Source: Varanus komodoensis (lineage: Eukaryota > Chordata > Lepidosauria > Squamata > Varanidae). Taken from it: 64,000 bases of DNA. Every line of letters begins with the position of its first letter. Position 1 is the first letter of the stretch. Below are positions 49,401 to 56,039 of the stretch, one piece after another. Under the pieces are notes generated by a model, which did no database searches, was not told where the DNA came from, and worked only from the letters and a program-made list of their open reading frames with translations. The DNA lies in contig NW_025336248.1 in assembly GCF_004798865.1 (NCBI RefSeq), positions 3,394,555 through 3,458,554 on the forward strand, given 5' to 3'. Position numbers and translations under genes: made by a program.

Positions 49401-52400
49401 CCTGCCCCTTAGTAACATGAGTAGAGAATATGAGGCTGGGGGCCAGCTCCTTAATTGGAGGGGGTACCTTTTTTTCTTTAACTGTTTTCTGCTCCTCTGT
49501 CCTTAATAGACTGGCACACACAGGAAATATCACAGGTGAAGCTTTTCATGGCATGGAGATGAAGTGGAGGGAGAATGAATGGCTTCATTAATGCATGTCA
49601 GTTAAACAGCAGGGTGGAAGGGCCAGGGAAGAAAGATGGCAATCTTGTCTTTTGTTCTTGCCTCAAGGGCATACTTTCCTGTTTCGGTTTGTTTTTGTTT
49701 TAATGGGATAGAGAAGAAATCATCCTTTGCACAGTCTCTAGATTTTGCTTTGTTCCATTGTAGCAGACAATATCCTGGCTCCTGCTAGGCTGAGATGAGT
49801 GAGGGACCTCTTTTTCTCTTACCTGTAGGGAGAAAAGCTTCAGCTTTATGCCACCTATATCAAAGACCACCACAAGTTCCAGGCTGCCCTGGCTTTGCTT
49901 CGAACTGCCAGCAAGGTATGAGCTGCAGCCACAGAGATTGGAGAGGTAGAGCTTAACATTGACCTTTGGGTGGGCAAAATGTCTTGCTTGCTAGTTGTTA
50001 AAGGCACTGCCTCATAATGGATTCTTTTCACCCTCTGAACTGCATTTGTTTGGGATTGGATTGCTCACACTGGGGCAGAGGAGTGGCCCCAGACACAAGC
50101 TTTTAGAAGTCTGAAGGATAGTGAGCCAACTGTCACTAAGCGGGGGGGGGGGGGGGTGTGCCCAAAATTTTTCACCCAGAAGGTCTGATGCACACACACA
50201 GAGATTTTCACAAACACACACATGCATGCACATGTACCCAGGACTCTCTTTAAGGATGTCTCAGGGGTGGGTAGAGAGGTATTTTTCCATGAGCTTCTTA
50301 TACATATGGCTAATTCCTTGCTGCTCGCAGTGGTGGGAAAAGCATGCTCTCTATGAGGCTGTCCGGCTGAGGGAGTGGAAAGTGCAGGTGGCAGGGAATT
50401 CAGTGGTGGTGAGGTCAGTGCACCCTTTGGGGACTGTGCTAAAGGCCTTGGGGGAAGGCAGCAGTTGTGCAGCTCCATTCCAAGGCATATGCCATCCATA
50501 TATTCTATTCTTCAGAATCCCTGGTATCCTGCTGTTTGCTTTAGGGGATAGGATCCCGGGTTCCCCTGCCAACTCACCTGTCTTTCTGCAGAAGGGCCAG
50601 GCAGAGCTGCATGAGGATGGGCAAGTGGCCAGCACTTTGCGTGTGCCACTGGAGCAGCTGGTGCGGTACCGACGCTTCCTGGGTGAGCTGCTGCGTGAAT
50701 GCGAGCTCGAGCGAGGGCCCGACCGCCAAGCCCTGCAGGAGGCCCAACAACTGCTGGAGGCCCAGGAGCAGCGAGGCCAGGACCTGCTGGCTGCGGAGCA
50801 GATCCGGGGCTGCGAGGTGTGCGCGGGGATGCTCCTGGCGCGTGCCACAGCGTGGCTCCCTGCCGCTTAGCTGTGCATGTGCTGCGTCCTCCCTTGGTAT
50901 TTGTCCTGCACTCAACCGAGGGATTACACTTCCTGGCAACCCAGGCAAAGGGCCCACTGCCAGATCTTGCCCTGGGTGCACTGTGAGGTCTTTGTTCGGT
51001 GCTCCCTGGAAATGCTAGAGTGGGAGCAAACTGGGGTGAGGGGACATTTCTGCTGGAGCTGGCAGGGAGGGCAACATCAACCTCATAGCTCTGCTCAGTG
51101 CTCTTGTCGCCCCTGCAGGTGAAACTGTCGGAACAAGGGCCACTCTTGCAGCGTGGGGAGCTTGTCATGGTGTGCGGGCGCCGTAAGTGCCAGCGGCACA
51201 TCTTCCTCTTTGAGCAGTTGCTGCTCTTCACCAAGTGCAAGGGAGCCGAGGGTGGCTACGTCTGCAAACAAGCCTTGCAGGTGGGCATCATGCCTTTCAG
51301 GGGAATTGCTTCTTTTTGTGCGGTGTCAGAGACCCGGAATTCCAGTCGCAGAATTCAGATCTTCAGGGAAGACCTAACTGTCTTGAGCCTTAACGGTTTT
51401 ATTGGTGAGACAGCCCAGTCTCCTGCAGTAACTTATGACAGCATGCTCCCAGGTAGAGGTTCACACAGCCTATTCCAAGCATTTAGAAAATACACAAAGT
51501 GTTTTATAGGTTCTGAGTCACATGTCATAACAGCAGGGCAGATGATGACAAAATAGGAACACAGTCAAAAGAATGTGAGAGAACTACAGAGCGGACTTCA
51601 TACAATTGTGTTGATTACAGATTATCATGACAATCAGGAAGGTACAGGGATTATTGTCAGTCTAGGCTGTAGGTTTGAACATGTAAATTAGGGTGATTGT
51701 AACACTGCTAGGAAAACCTGACTGGCCACCCTGACCTTAGCACAGGAATTGGCAGGGATTAACTTTCCCTGGTAGCCCCCCTTCTGCAGGCGAGCTGAGA
51801 GTTCCAGTCTCTTAAAAGAACAGCTCACAGAAGCCTGGCTTGGAATCCTGGTTCTTCCTGAGAAAGAGGTGCAGGGATACTGCAGGTTTGATTTTATAAC
51901 ACAAAGGCACATATAAGCAGCCTTTTTCTACCAGGATTTATCCAAATTTTCTCAATAGCAGCTATCCCATTTCAGAAGCTTGTGCATCTCAAAGTGAACA
52001 GAATGATTTCTGGGCACAGAATGTCTATGTGTGGAATGCGCACATTTTTCAGGTTTGCATATGACACGAAGCTGAAGCAATTGCAAGCAGGAGGAGTGGT
52101 ATTTCTCCTACTTGCGTGGACTTTCTACTTACTGTTGCAGTTGGCCCAAATGAAATTTCCATCCAGACTTTCTTTTCCTTTGCACAGACAGCATCCATGG
52201 GGCTGACAGAGAGCGTGGGACCTACTGGGCTACGCTTTGAGTTGTGGTTTGGACGGGGACCAACTCGGCAGTCCTTCACACTGCAGGCAGCCTCTGCTGA
52301 GGTCAAGCATCAGTGGACAAATGTTATAGCGCAACTGCTGTGGAGACAGGGTATGAGGATGCCTTAAGAGCTGGTGGTTGGGGACATCCAGCAGGGCAAG

Positions 52401-55400
52401 GCTGGTGTCAGGGCTTTATTTGTGCAAACAGTTCCTTTGCTTTAAGAAACTCCAAGGGTGCTTCGCCATCCTCATTGAGAGGGGTGTTAAAAAAGATCCA
52501 GGAACACAAACTCTCCAGTGGGAAATGTTTATTTTACTTGGAAAGTGTTGCTTCTGCTTTTCCATTAGAGTGATCAGCATGATTTAATTAAAAATAATTA
52601 AATGCTGTAAAAGAGAGTCGGTATCTAAGTAAGTTTTAAAAATTCTGAATACAGTAGAAAAGCACAAAGTAAAGCAGATCAGCAAGAGTTAAAAACCTGG
52701 GAAAATAAGAACTCTTTGCCTGGCATGAGATGACTTTAGACTGGGTACCAGGTGAGACCCTCTGACAGGACATTTCAAACTCAAGCTGCCAACACTAAAA
52801 AGAAAAAAAAAAACCTTTTGCAAATAATGATTACCTTCACCACCTGCACCTTCATTAGTGGGGAAAACCAGAGAAAAGCCTCTTAGGAAGACCAGAGCGT
52901 GCTGTTAGGCTCAGGTGGAGGCAGGCAGTCCCTTGGGCACCCCTGTGCTTGCACAAAATGGTGCCAGAGAGGGGCCTGCACCTGCCCCCATCTGGAGTGC
53001 TTTCAGCCACGGAGAGAAAAGTATTTTTCCTCTATAGAATGGAAAGAAGAAGAGACTTCTGGGATGTACTTAGATAGCATCTCAGGTGAGAAGGAGCCTT
53101 CTTTATGGGGAAGATTTGGGGCATGCATTCCTGTGCTTAAAGCCAAGGTAGGGAGCCCCTTCTAGCTCAATTCAATGTTAAAAAAGGTCACTGCTGGCAG
53201 GGGCAAAAAGACAATGTCATTTTTCATTTTAACACTTTTGCCACCAATAACAAGGCACTAGGAGAGGCATTTCAACCTTTTGGAACATGGGGGGTGGGTG
53301 GGAAAATAAGCAAGTAATTGGTGGTGGTGAGAAAGCAATTGGTGGGGCCAGGGGAAGGCCTGATTTGGCTCCCAAACCTAAGGTTTTCATGTGCATGGTG
53401 GCATGGAAGCAGGGTCCTCAAAATAATCTGACCTGTCCGTAATGTGGCTTTCTGCTGCCCATGAGAGCTTGACACGAAGAAAAGCAGGAAAGTGGGCTTT
53501 GCGGAATGACATGTCTGCTTAGCAAGGCAGGAGAGTTCTGACAGAGGACTGCTGCTAGGACAGGGAGGAGCTTTGGAAGAAGAACGCCTTGGATGTGCCT
53601 CTCTTTCTCTCCCCGACTCTCTTCAGCTGCCCAGCCGGCTGTCTCGATGAGCATCTCCTCCTGCCCTCCCCAGCGCCTGACTCCTCTCGGCCTTGGCCCC
53701 GGGCCCCCCCCTGGGCTGTCGTTGCCTGGCCACTTTGAGGAAGAGGAATGGGACATGGATGTCAAACCCATCCCAAGGGGTGCGTTCACTGCTGCCCCCT
53801 CAGCCTTCTCAGGGAGTGGCTGCTCACCGCTTGTGCTCACCCACAGCCTGTTTCCTCTCCCCGTTAGCCGAGACCTCGGAGTCCGACGGAGCCTCCCCAA
53901 GCCACCAAGAACCACTTCGGCAGGGAAGAGGATCCTTGCCCGGCAGCAGCTCTGCTTTGGGACACCCACAGCCGGTGAGTGTTCCTGGTGAGAGTGTCCG
54001 CTTACTGCAAACCAGTTGATCAAGCCATTAGACTCAAAAGGCCAAGTCTTCCCCCAGACTCTGCCATTTTAGGCTGCAGGTGGGGAGGTGGAAGTTCTGC
54101 CTGTTAATGCTTCTCTACCAAAAGAACCAACATACCCTTTTAAAAACCCCACATATCAGAGCAAAGGCTTCAGCAAGGATGTCTTCCTGTATATTCTAGT
54201 TCCTTATAAAAGTGTGGTTTCACTTCCCCAAGCCATGGGATGCTCTGTCTCCATCCCCCAGATACCTGAAGTGCTACAGTGCAGGAAAAGCATTGCCACT
54301 TAATTCTGCTGAATAGATAAACCAGAACAAAGATCTGGGAAATGCCTTACCACAATGGTGCCCATAGGCCTCTAATAGGTACATAACCCATTGGTATCAA
54401 ATCTCCCCTGGCCAGGATTGGTCATCCAGTATCCACATGTTTGCCTAAACAGAATTCTGTGTGTGTAAGAGTGTACACTTGAGTCTGTACATGTGTGCAG
54501 AAATGGCATGATTCTCCTGTCCCACCCTTCCCCTCCAAGGTTCAGCATGCCATCCCTGATGGCTTCTATATGTTTTCTTTATTTGCCAGAGCTCTGGCGT
54601 TGCCGGCGAACCAGTGACCCCACTCTGAGGCCATGGCGGCCAGGTACAGCGCCCACGCCAAATTTCTCTGCCTTTGTGCAAACTCCCATCCCTTCCCTTT
54701 ACCTGCTCCTTGCTGTTTCCCTTTTCCCTGAAGCACAGCCCATAGCATTCCCACGTGTCCTTCTCTTTGTCTGTTATTTCCAGGGATGCTTCCTTGTCCA
54801 AGGAGTTTGCTTTATTCCTGTTAAATGTGTGACCCTTTTTTAAATCTGTGTGTTTCGCTGTCTTGCAACTTCTGTTTTGTGTGCCACTCCTGCTGGCCAC
54901 CCAGTTGTCTTTATATTACTGCTGTTCTCAATTCACCAAATGCCTACAGAGCTGGTGTAAATTCATGGGTTACCATGTGAGCTGGGGAGTGAGTGATATA
55001 CATTTCACCTTGAGCATGAATTTAGGGTGTCCTTAGCCAAGCCACTGTTTCTCAGCCTGACTCCTTTATCTATAATACAGGAAAAATAATATTGACTTAC
55101 CTTGCAGGTTTGCTGCAACCATCATGGAGACAATCTAGGCCAAGAGGGGGGAACTTCAGGTCTGGGGGCCAGATACAGTCTCTCTGGGATATGACCCTTC
55201 AGGAATGACTACACCCCCCTTTCCCCAAGCCAACTGTTCTTTCTCCCAACCACCAATCACCAGTGGTTTTCTCCCTTTTGTGCAGTTTTTTCCCCATATT
55301 CCAATAGGCCAGAATACCACTCTTAAGGTTTAGTGAGGGCCAGCAAATGCTTACAGCATGCTAGTATTTATGGGGACTGGTATTTTCGACTCTAACCCTT

Positions 55401-56039
55401 CTGCTTTTGGGCCTGCCACTTTCACCTTCAGCTCCTACCCCAAGACCATCTCCAAAATTGAATTTGGCCTTGGGACTGAAAGAGGTTCCCTGCTAATCTA
55501 GGAGAAATGCTTTGAATGCTCAAAAATGTGTTGTTATTTCAGGATGGTAGGTACTCTATTCTGTCCCTGTTGGAAAGTATAAAGTTAACTTTACATTTCA
55601 CAAGGCCAGACTGAGTAGTCAGGCATTCAGGCATACAGTATAAACACGAGGAGTAGACGTTTGAAAGTGATGGGTAGCCAGCAACCCTATTGGAGAGTCT
55701 TGGTGCTTTTCTGTGTATCTGGATGATCATTTGTCCTCCTTTTCCCCCCTTTTTTTTGCAGCGTTGGGTGTGGAGCCTACATCGGAAGCTCTTCTCCCCA
55801 GGCAGCCACGGAAGGCAGAACTCAGTCCCCAGGAACTCTGGGAACAGAACAGTCTGAGCCCCACAGAGCCTCGGAACAGAGATGAAGGCATGAATGGGCA
55901 CTTGTGTCCAGCAGTACTGTGGCATGCTTCACCAAGTTGGCCGATGACTTTCCCATGCATTCCACTCTGCTGCCACCCTGTAGGAACATCCAGACTTGGC
56001 CGCAATCTTACTCTGGGATGGCTCTGTCCATTCTCATAA
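23447..56039 (+). CDS. ARHGEF40: ARHGEF40 (SOLO), Rho guanine-nucleotide exchange factor, spliced
   Basis: Twenty coding exons join in phase to about 1604 codons, listed one by one below. By family, ARHGEF40 activates RhoA at keratin filaments and cell junctions in mechanical signalling. The N-terminus [18 protein letters not shown], followed by [11 protein letters not shown], aligns residue for residue with human ARHGEF40 as I remember it. Order: N-terminal quattro/KIAA1755-type domain (about 1-200), disordered linker (about 200-640), SEC14/CRAL-TRIO-like region (about 650-810), helical segment (811-925), Ser/Pro-rich linker (926-1113), DH (about 1115-1300), PH (about 1301-1408), disordered tail. 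The DH keeps the EREYV core of conserved region 1; its third region reads PLEQLVRY rather than the usual PIQR..KY, which is also true of human ARHGEF40. Most of the spectrin-like block and a short post-PH block are absent. The C-terminus after 54.59 kb is uncertain. PLEKHG4, PLEKHG4B and KIAA1755 are relatives but fit less well. Confidence 0.93.
24815..24905 (+). repeat. Interspersed repeat fragment ('ctgtgctagtctgctgcagc')
   Basis: The sequence continues 'gacttgcagctccttaaaga', the pattern of a common reptilian repeat also present at about 40428-40530. The family is not named with certainty. Confidence 0.5.
25421..25454. repeat. (ATG)n trinucleotide microsatellite
   Basis: About eleven tandem GAT/ATG units in intron 1. 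Confidence 0.95.
25826..26005 (+). mobile_element. tRNA-derived SINE
   Basis: It contains 'gcacatgctttgcatgtgaa' and then 'ggttccaggttcaaac', the A- to B-box layout of a tRNA-derived SINE, followed by the standard body 'cctggaaagtcactgttagc' and tail 'atgtaaaacagtttcctat'. Confidence 0.65.
27330..27450. repeat. Palindromic MITE-like repeat
   Basis: 'aaatcctagatgtcttgaac' and 'ctccattcctatcaacagca' on the left face 'ggctaatggttaggtatgct' and 'gtagtccaaaacagttaagg' on the right, the usual arm order of the family. Confidence 0.5.
27690..27820 (-). repeat. MIR-like SINE remnant and (GT)n
   Basis: 'tttcataaaacccttatgag' and 'gcaaactctg' read as an antisense MIR-type core. A GT/GC dinucleotide tract follows at 27785-27817. 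Confidence 0.45.
29205..29240. repeat. (GT)n followed by a G tract
   Basis: About ten GT units run into a run of G (29227-29238), a possible G-rich structure in intron 1. Confidence 0.85.
29395..29605. repeat. tRNA-SINE remnant and palindromic-family right arm
   Basis: 'tagctctcttgcctttcatg' with 'aaaaagccttcagttcc' fits a diverged tRNA-SINE head. From 29545, 'gattgcagttgtaatctgat' and 'atatctggagggtaccagg' fit the right arm of the palindromic family. Confidence 0.45.
30361..30378 (+). promoter_or_regulatory. CTCF-type motif in ARHGEF40 intron 1
   Basis: GGCCACTAGGGGGCAGCG agrees with the core of the vertebrate CTCF consensus at nearly every strong position. It lies about 400 bp before exon 2 in sequence I could not assign to any repeat. 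Confidence 0.6.
30792..30989 (+). CDS. ARHGEF40: ARHGEF40 exon 2
   Basis: It follows 'gtgctttcag' and ends TGT|gtgagc. It encodes residues 2-67, from [10 protein letters not shown] to RIQSEAC, in phase 0 at both ends. Confidence 0.93.
31116..31455. repeat. Palindromic-family repeat and second-family remnant
   Basis: 31116-31232 has 'ggggccctccagttggtgtt' on the left and 'aactataggtccaacaacat' with 'gtggagggccc' on the right. At 31385-31455, 'aaatgggactgagtatgttc' and 'catgattgtacccc' resemble the second palindromic family. Confidence 0.5.
31809..33594 (+). CDS. ARHGEF40: ARHGEF40 exon 3 (large exon, N-terminal domain and linker)
   Basis: 1786 bp between 'cctctccag' and gtaagt, residues 68-662. 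It opens [17 protein letters not shown] and runs through [10 protein letters not shown] and KCLAPEG, matching the family's N-terminal domain. A basic patch [13 protein letters not shown] (about 342-354) and an acidic minisatellite-encoded stretch follow. The exon ends [15 protein letters not shown], the start of the SEC14-like part. Confidence 0.95.
33009..33281 (+). repeat. 21-bp minisatellite inside ARHGEF40 exon 3
   Basis: About thirteen units, mostly 21 bp with a few of 18 or 24 bp, all multiples of three. The unit consensus is close to NTTGGCACCGGAGANNNGNN and encodes seven residues of the form x-G-T/I-G/R-E-x-x, for example [21 protein letters not shown] and TGTGERS. Confidence 0.85.
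33595..38505 (+). other. ARHGEF40 intron 3 (4.9 kb)
   Basis: No exon is seen. Recognisable repeats are at 34077-34185, about 35815-35870 ('tatatgctgccccatttcca'), about 36644-36730 (second palindromic family, 'attgcaatcctatatatggt' and 'cttagaagtaagcattattg') and about 37770-37840 (palindromic family, 'cctagtccaagtctcatcat'). Confidence 0.5.
34077..34185 (-). mobile_element. LINE-like 3' end with (AAAT)n, antisense
   Basis: A TTATT-rich run is followed by 'tatgccgccccttgccgaag' and 'cctcggggcggctcaca', the reverse-oriented relative of 17812-18028. Confidence 0.6.
38506..38626 (+). CDS. ARHGEF40: ARHGEF40 exon 4
   Basis: Between 'gcctcaccag' and gtgagc. It encodes [17 protein letters not shown] to RYLHSLL, the SEC14/CRAL-TRIO-like core. 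Phases 1 in, 2 out. Confidence 0.93.
38627..40051 (+). other. ARHGEF40 intron 4
   Basis: A MIR-like SINE remnant lies at about 39395-39560 ('gtttaggcaagtctcacatc', 'aacctccacatttataatg'). The rest shows no feature. Confidence 0.45.
40052..40157 (+). CDS. ARHGEF40: ARHGEF40 exon 5
   Basis: Between 'aatactgcag' and gtatca. It encodes [16 protein letters not shown] to [11 protein letters not shown]14-like. Confidence 0.92.
40428..40530 (+). repeat. Interspersed repeat fragment related to 24815
   Basis: 'gtggtagccatcttagtgtg' and 'ttgcaagaaaactaagaatc' followed by 'acaaacacatttgttcagc' give the same pattern as 24815-24905. Confidence 0.5.
40603..40701 (+). CDS. ARHGEF40: ARHGEF40 exon 6
   Basis: 99 bp between 'ttattttgtag' and gtaagt. 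It encodes [15 protein letters not shown] to ELVLEPTA. Confidence 0.92.
40860..41020 (-). mobile_element. tRNA-derived SINE, antisense
   Basis: 'agagatgccagaaattgagc' and 'ttctgcatgcaaaacagacg' with 'ttcagccactcccctgct' read in reverse as the head of the tRNA-SINE seen at 25826. Confidence 0.6.
41925..42041 (+). CDS. ARHGEF40: ARHGEF40 exon 7
   Basis: 117 bp between 'gtcctgtag' and gtaaga. It encodes [14 protein letters not shown] to [10 protein letters not shown], the end of the SEC14-like region. Confidence 0.92.
42143..42225 (-). mobile_element. LINE-like 3' end with (AAAT)n, antisense
   Basis: (TTTA)n followed by 'tatgccgccccattcgccga' and 'agcctcggggcggcttaca', close to 34077-34185. 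Confidence 0.65.
42664..43095. repeat. Possible non-autonomous DNA transposon
   Basis: The ends 'ccttcacacaacatggcaac' and 'ccatgactgggtttggacag' look like diverged inverted termini, and the interior repeats 'aaaccatggaacaagccatt'-type phrases seen in squamate hAT-like repeats. The boundaries and class are inference. Confidence 0.3.
43221..43319 (+). CDS. ARHGEF40: ARHGEF40 exon 8
   Basis: 99 bp between 'tctgaacag' and gtaaac. It encodes [16 protein letters not shown] to TASSQE, predicted helical. Confidence 0.9.
44320..44447 (+). CDS. ARHGEF40: ARHGEF40 exon 9
   Basis: 128 bp between 'tcattgcag' and gtaagg. It encodes [17 protein letters not shown] to LPSLGPC. It aligns with PLQKVLADPRLTALQRDGG in human. 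Confidence 0.9.
44780..44935 (-). mobile_element. MIR-like SINE, antisense
   Basis: 'gtcctcacaacagtcctgcc' and 'agatagcttaggttgagaga' followed by 'cttcatagctgaatgg' match the reverse of the MIR-type core. Confidence 0.6.
45939..46056 (+). CDS. ARHGEF40: ARHGEF40 exon 10
   Basis: 118 bp between 'ttcctccag' and gtaatt. It encodes [17 protein letters not shown] to [11 protein letters not shown]. In human this LYQEVDEA segment leads into spectrin-like helices that are not found downstream here. Confidence 0.92.
46726..47291 (+). CDS. ARHGEF40: ARHGEF40 exon 11 (Ser/Pro-rich linker)
   Basis: 566 bp between 'ccccacatag' and gtgagt. It encodes [16 protein letters not shown] to [10 protein letters not shown]. 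The segment [13 protein letters not shown] and [11 protein letters not shown] is conserved in the human protein just before the DH domain. Confidence 0.9.
47690..47822. repeat. Palindromic MITE-like repeat
   Basis: 'ttgggaccctccagatgtct' and 'catctcccatcatcccccag' on the left, 'ttatctggagggtgtccgga' on the right. It ends about 150 bp before ARHGEF40 exon 12. Confidence 0.6.
47971..48217 (+). CDS. ARHGEF40: ARHGEF40 exon 12 (DH, conserved region 1 and 2)
   Basis: 247 bp between 'tcttcccag' and gtgagt. It encodes [17 protein letters not shown] to GSCFLRH. The EREYV glutamate is the residue that contacts Rho in DH domains. Confidence 0.93.
48218..50591 (+). other. ARHGEF40 introns 12 and 13
   Basis: Apart from exon 13, nothing coding is seen. 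A G run of about 16 nt lies at 50141-50156 and a short CA tract at 50192-50222. Confidence 0.5.
49829..49915 (+). CDS. ARHGEF40: ARHGEF40 exon 13 (DH)
   Basis: 87 bp between 'acctgtag' and gtatga. It encodes [17 protein letters not shown] to LRTASK. Confidence 0.92.
50592..50816 (+). CDS. ARHGEF40: ARHGEF40 exon 14 (DH, conserved region 3)
   Basis: 225 bp between 'ctttctgcag' and gtgtgc. It encodes [31 protein letters not shown] and AAEQIRGCE. Confidence 0.93.
51119..51280 (+). CDS. ARHGEF40: ARHGEF40 exon 15 (PH, first half)
   Basis: 162 bp between 'cccctgcag' and gtgggc. It encodes [29 protein letters not shown] and CKQALQ. Confidence 0.93.
52188..52350 (+). CDS. ARHGEF40: ARHGEF40 exon 16 (PH, second half)
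   Basis: 163 bp between 'tttgcacag' and gtatga. It encodes [35 protein letters not shown] and IAQLLWRQ, ending with the PH C-terminal helix. Confidence 0.93.
53627..53779 (+). CDS. ARHGEF40: ARHGEF40 exon 17 (tail)
   Basis: Between 'ctcttcag' and gtgcgt. It encodes [15 protein letters not shown] to [14 protein letters not shown], which matches EEEAWDLDVKQI in human. The donor is non-consensus (gtgcgt), but the phase agrees with the next exon. Confidence 0.8.
53868..53974 (+). CDS. ARHGEF40: ARHGEF40 exon 18 (tail)
   Basis: Between 'ccccgttag' and gtgagt. It encodes [15 protein letters not shown] to SSALGHPQP, serine- and proline-rich. Confidence 0.75.
54592..54643 (+). CDS. ARHGEF40: ARHGEF40 exon 19 (tail, acceptor uncertain)
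   Basis: The upstream sequence is 'tttatttgccagag', with two AGs 2 nt apart. Using the second AG gives [17 protein letters not shown], which keeps the SDPT seen at the end of the human protein and remains open into exon 20. Using the first AG starts at 54590 and stops at a TGA at 54626-54628 after 12 codons ending VTPL. Confidence 0.5.
55762..56039 (+). CDS. ARHGEF40: ARHGEF40 exon 20 (possible extended C-terminus)
   Basis: A long pyrimidine tract and 'ttttttgcag' precede a frame that is open, in the phase required by exon 19, to TAA at 56037-56039. It encodes [17 protein letters not shown] to LGWLCPFS. I know of no such extension in human ARHGEF40, so it may be lineage-specific or not coding. 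Confidence 0.4.

Noticed and set aside
50592-50816. The unusual DH third region (PLEQLVRY) as evidence of a degenerate, inactive exchange factor
   Set aside because: Human ARHGEF40, as I recall it, has the same departure from the DH consensus, so it is a family trait.
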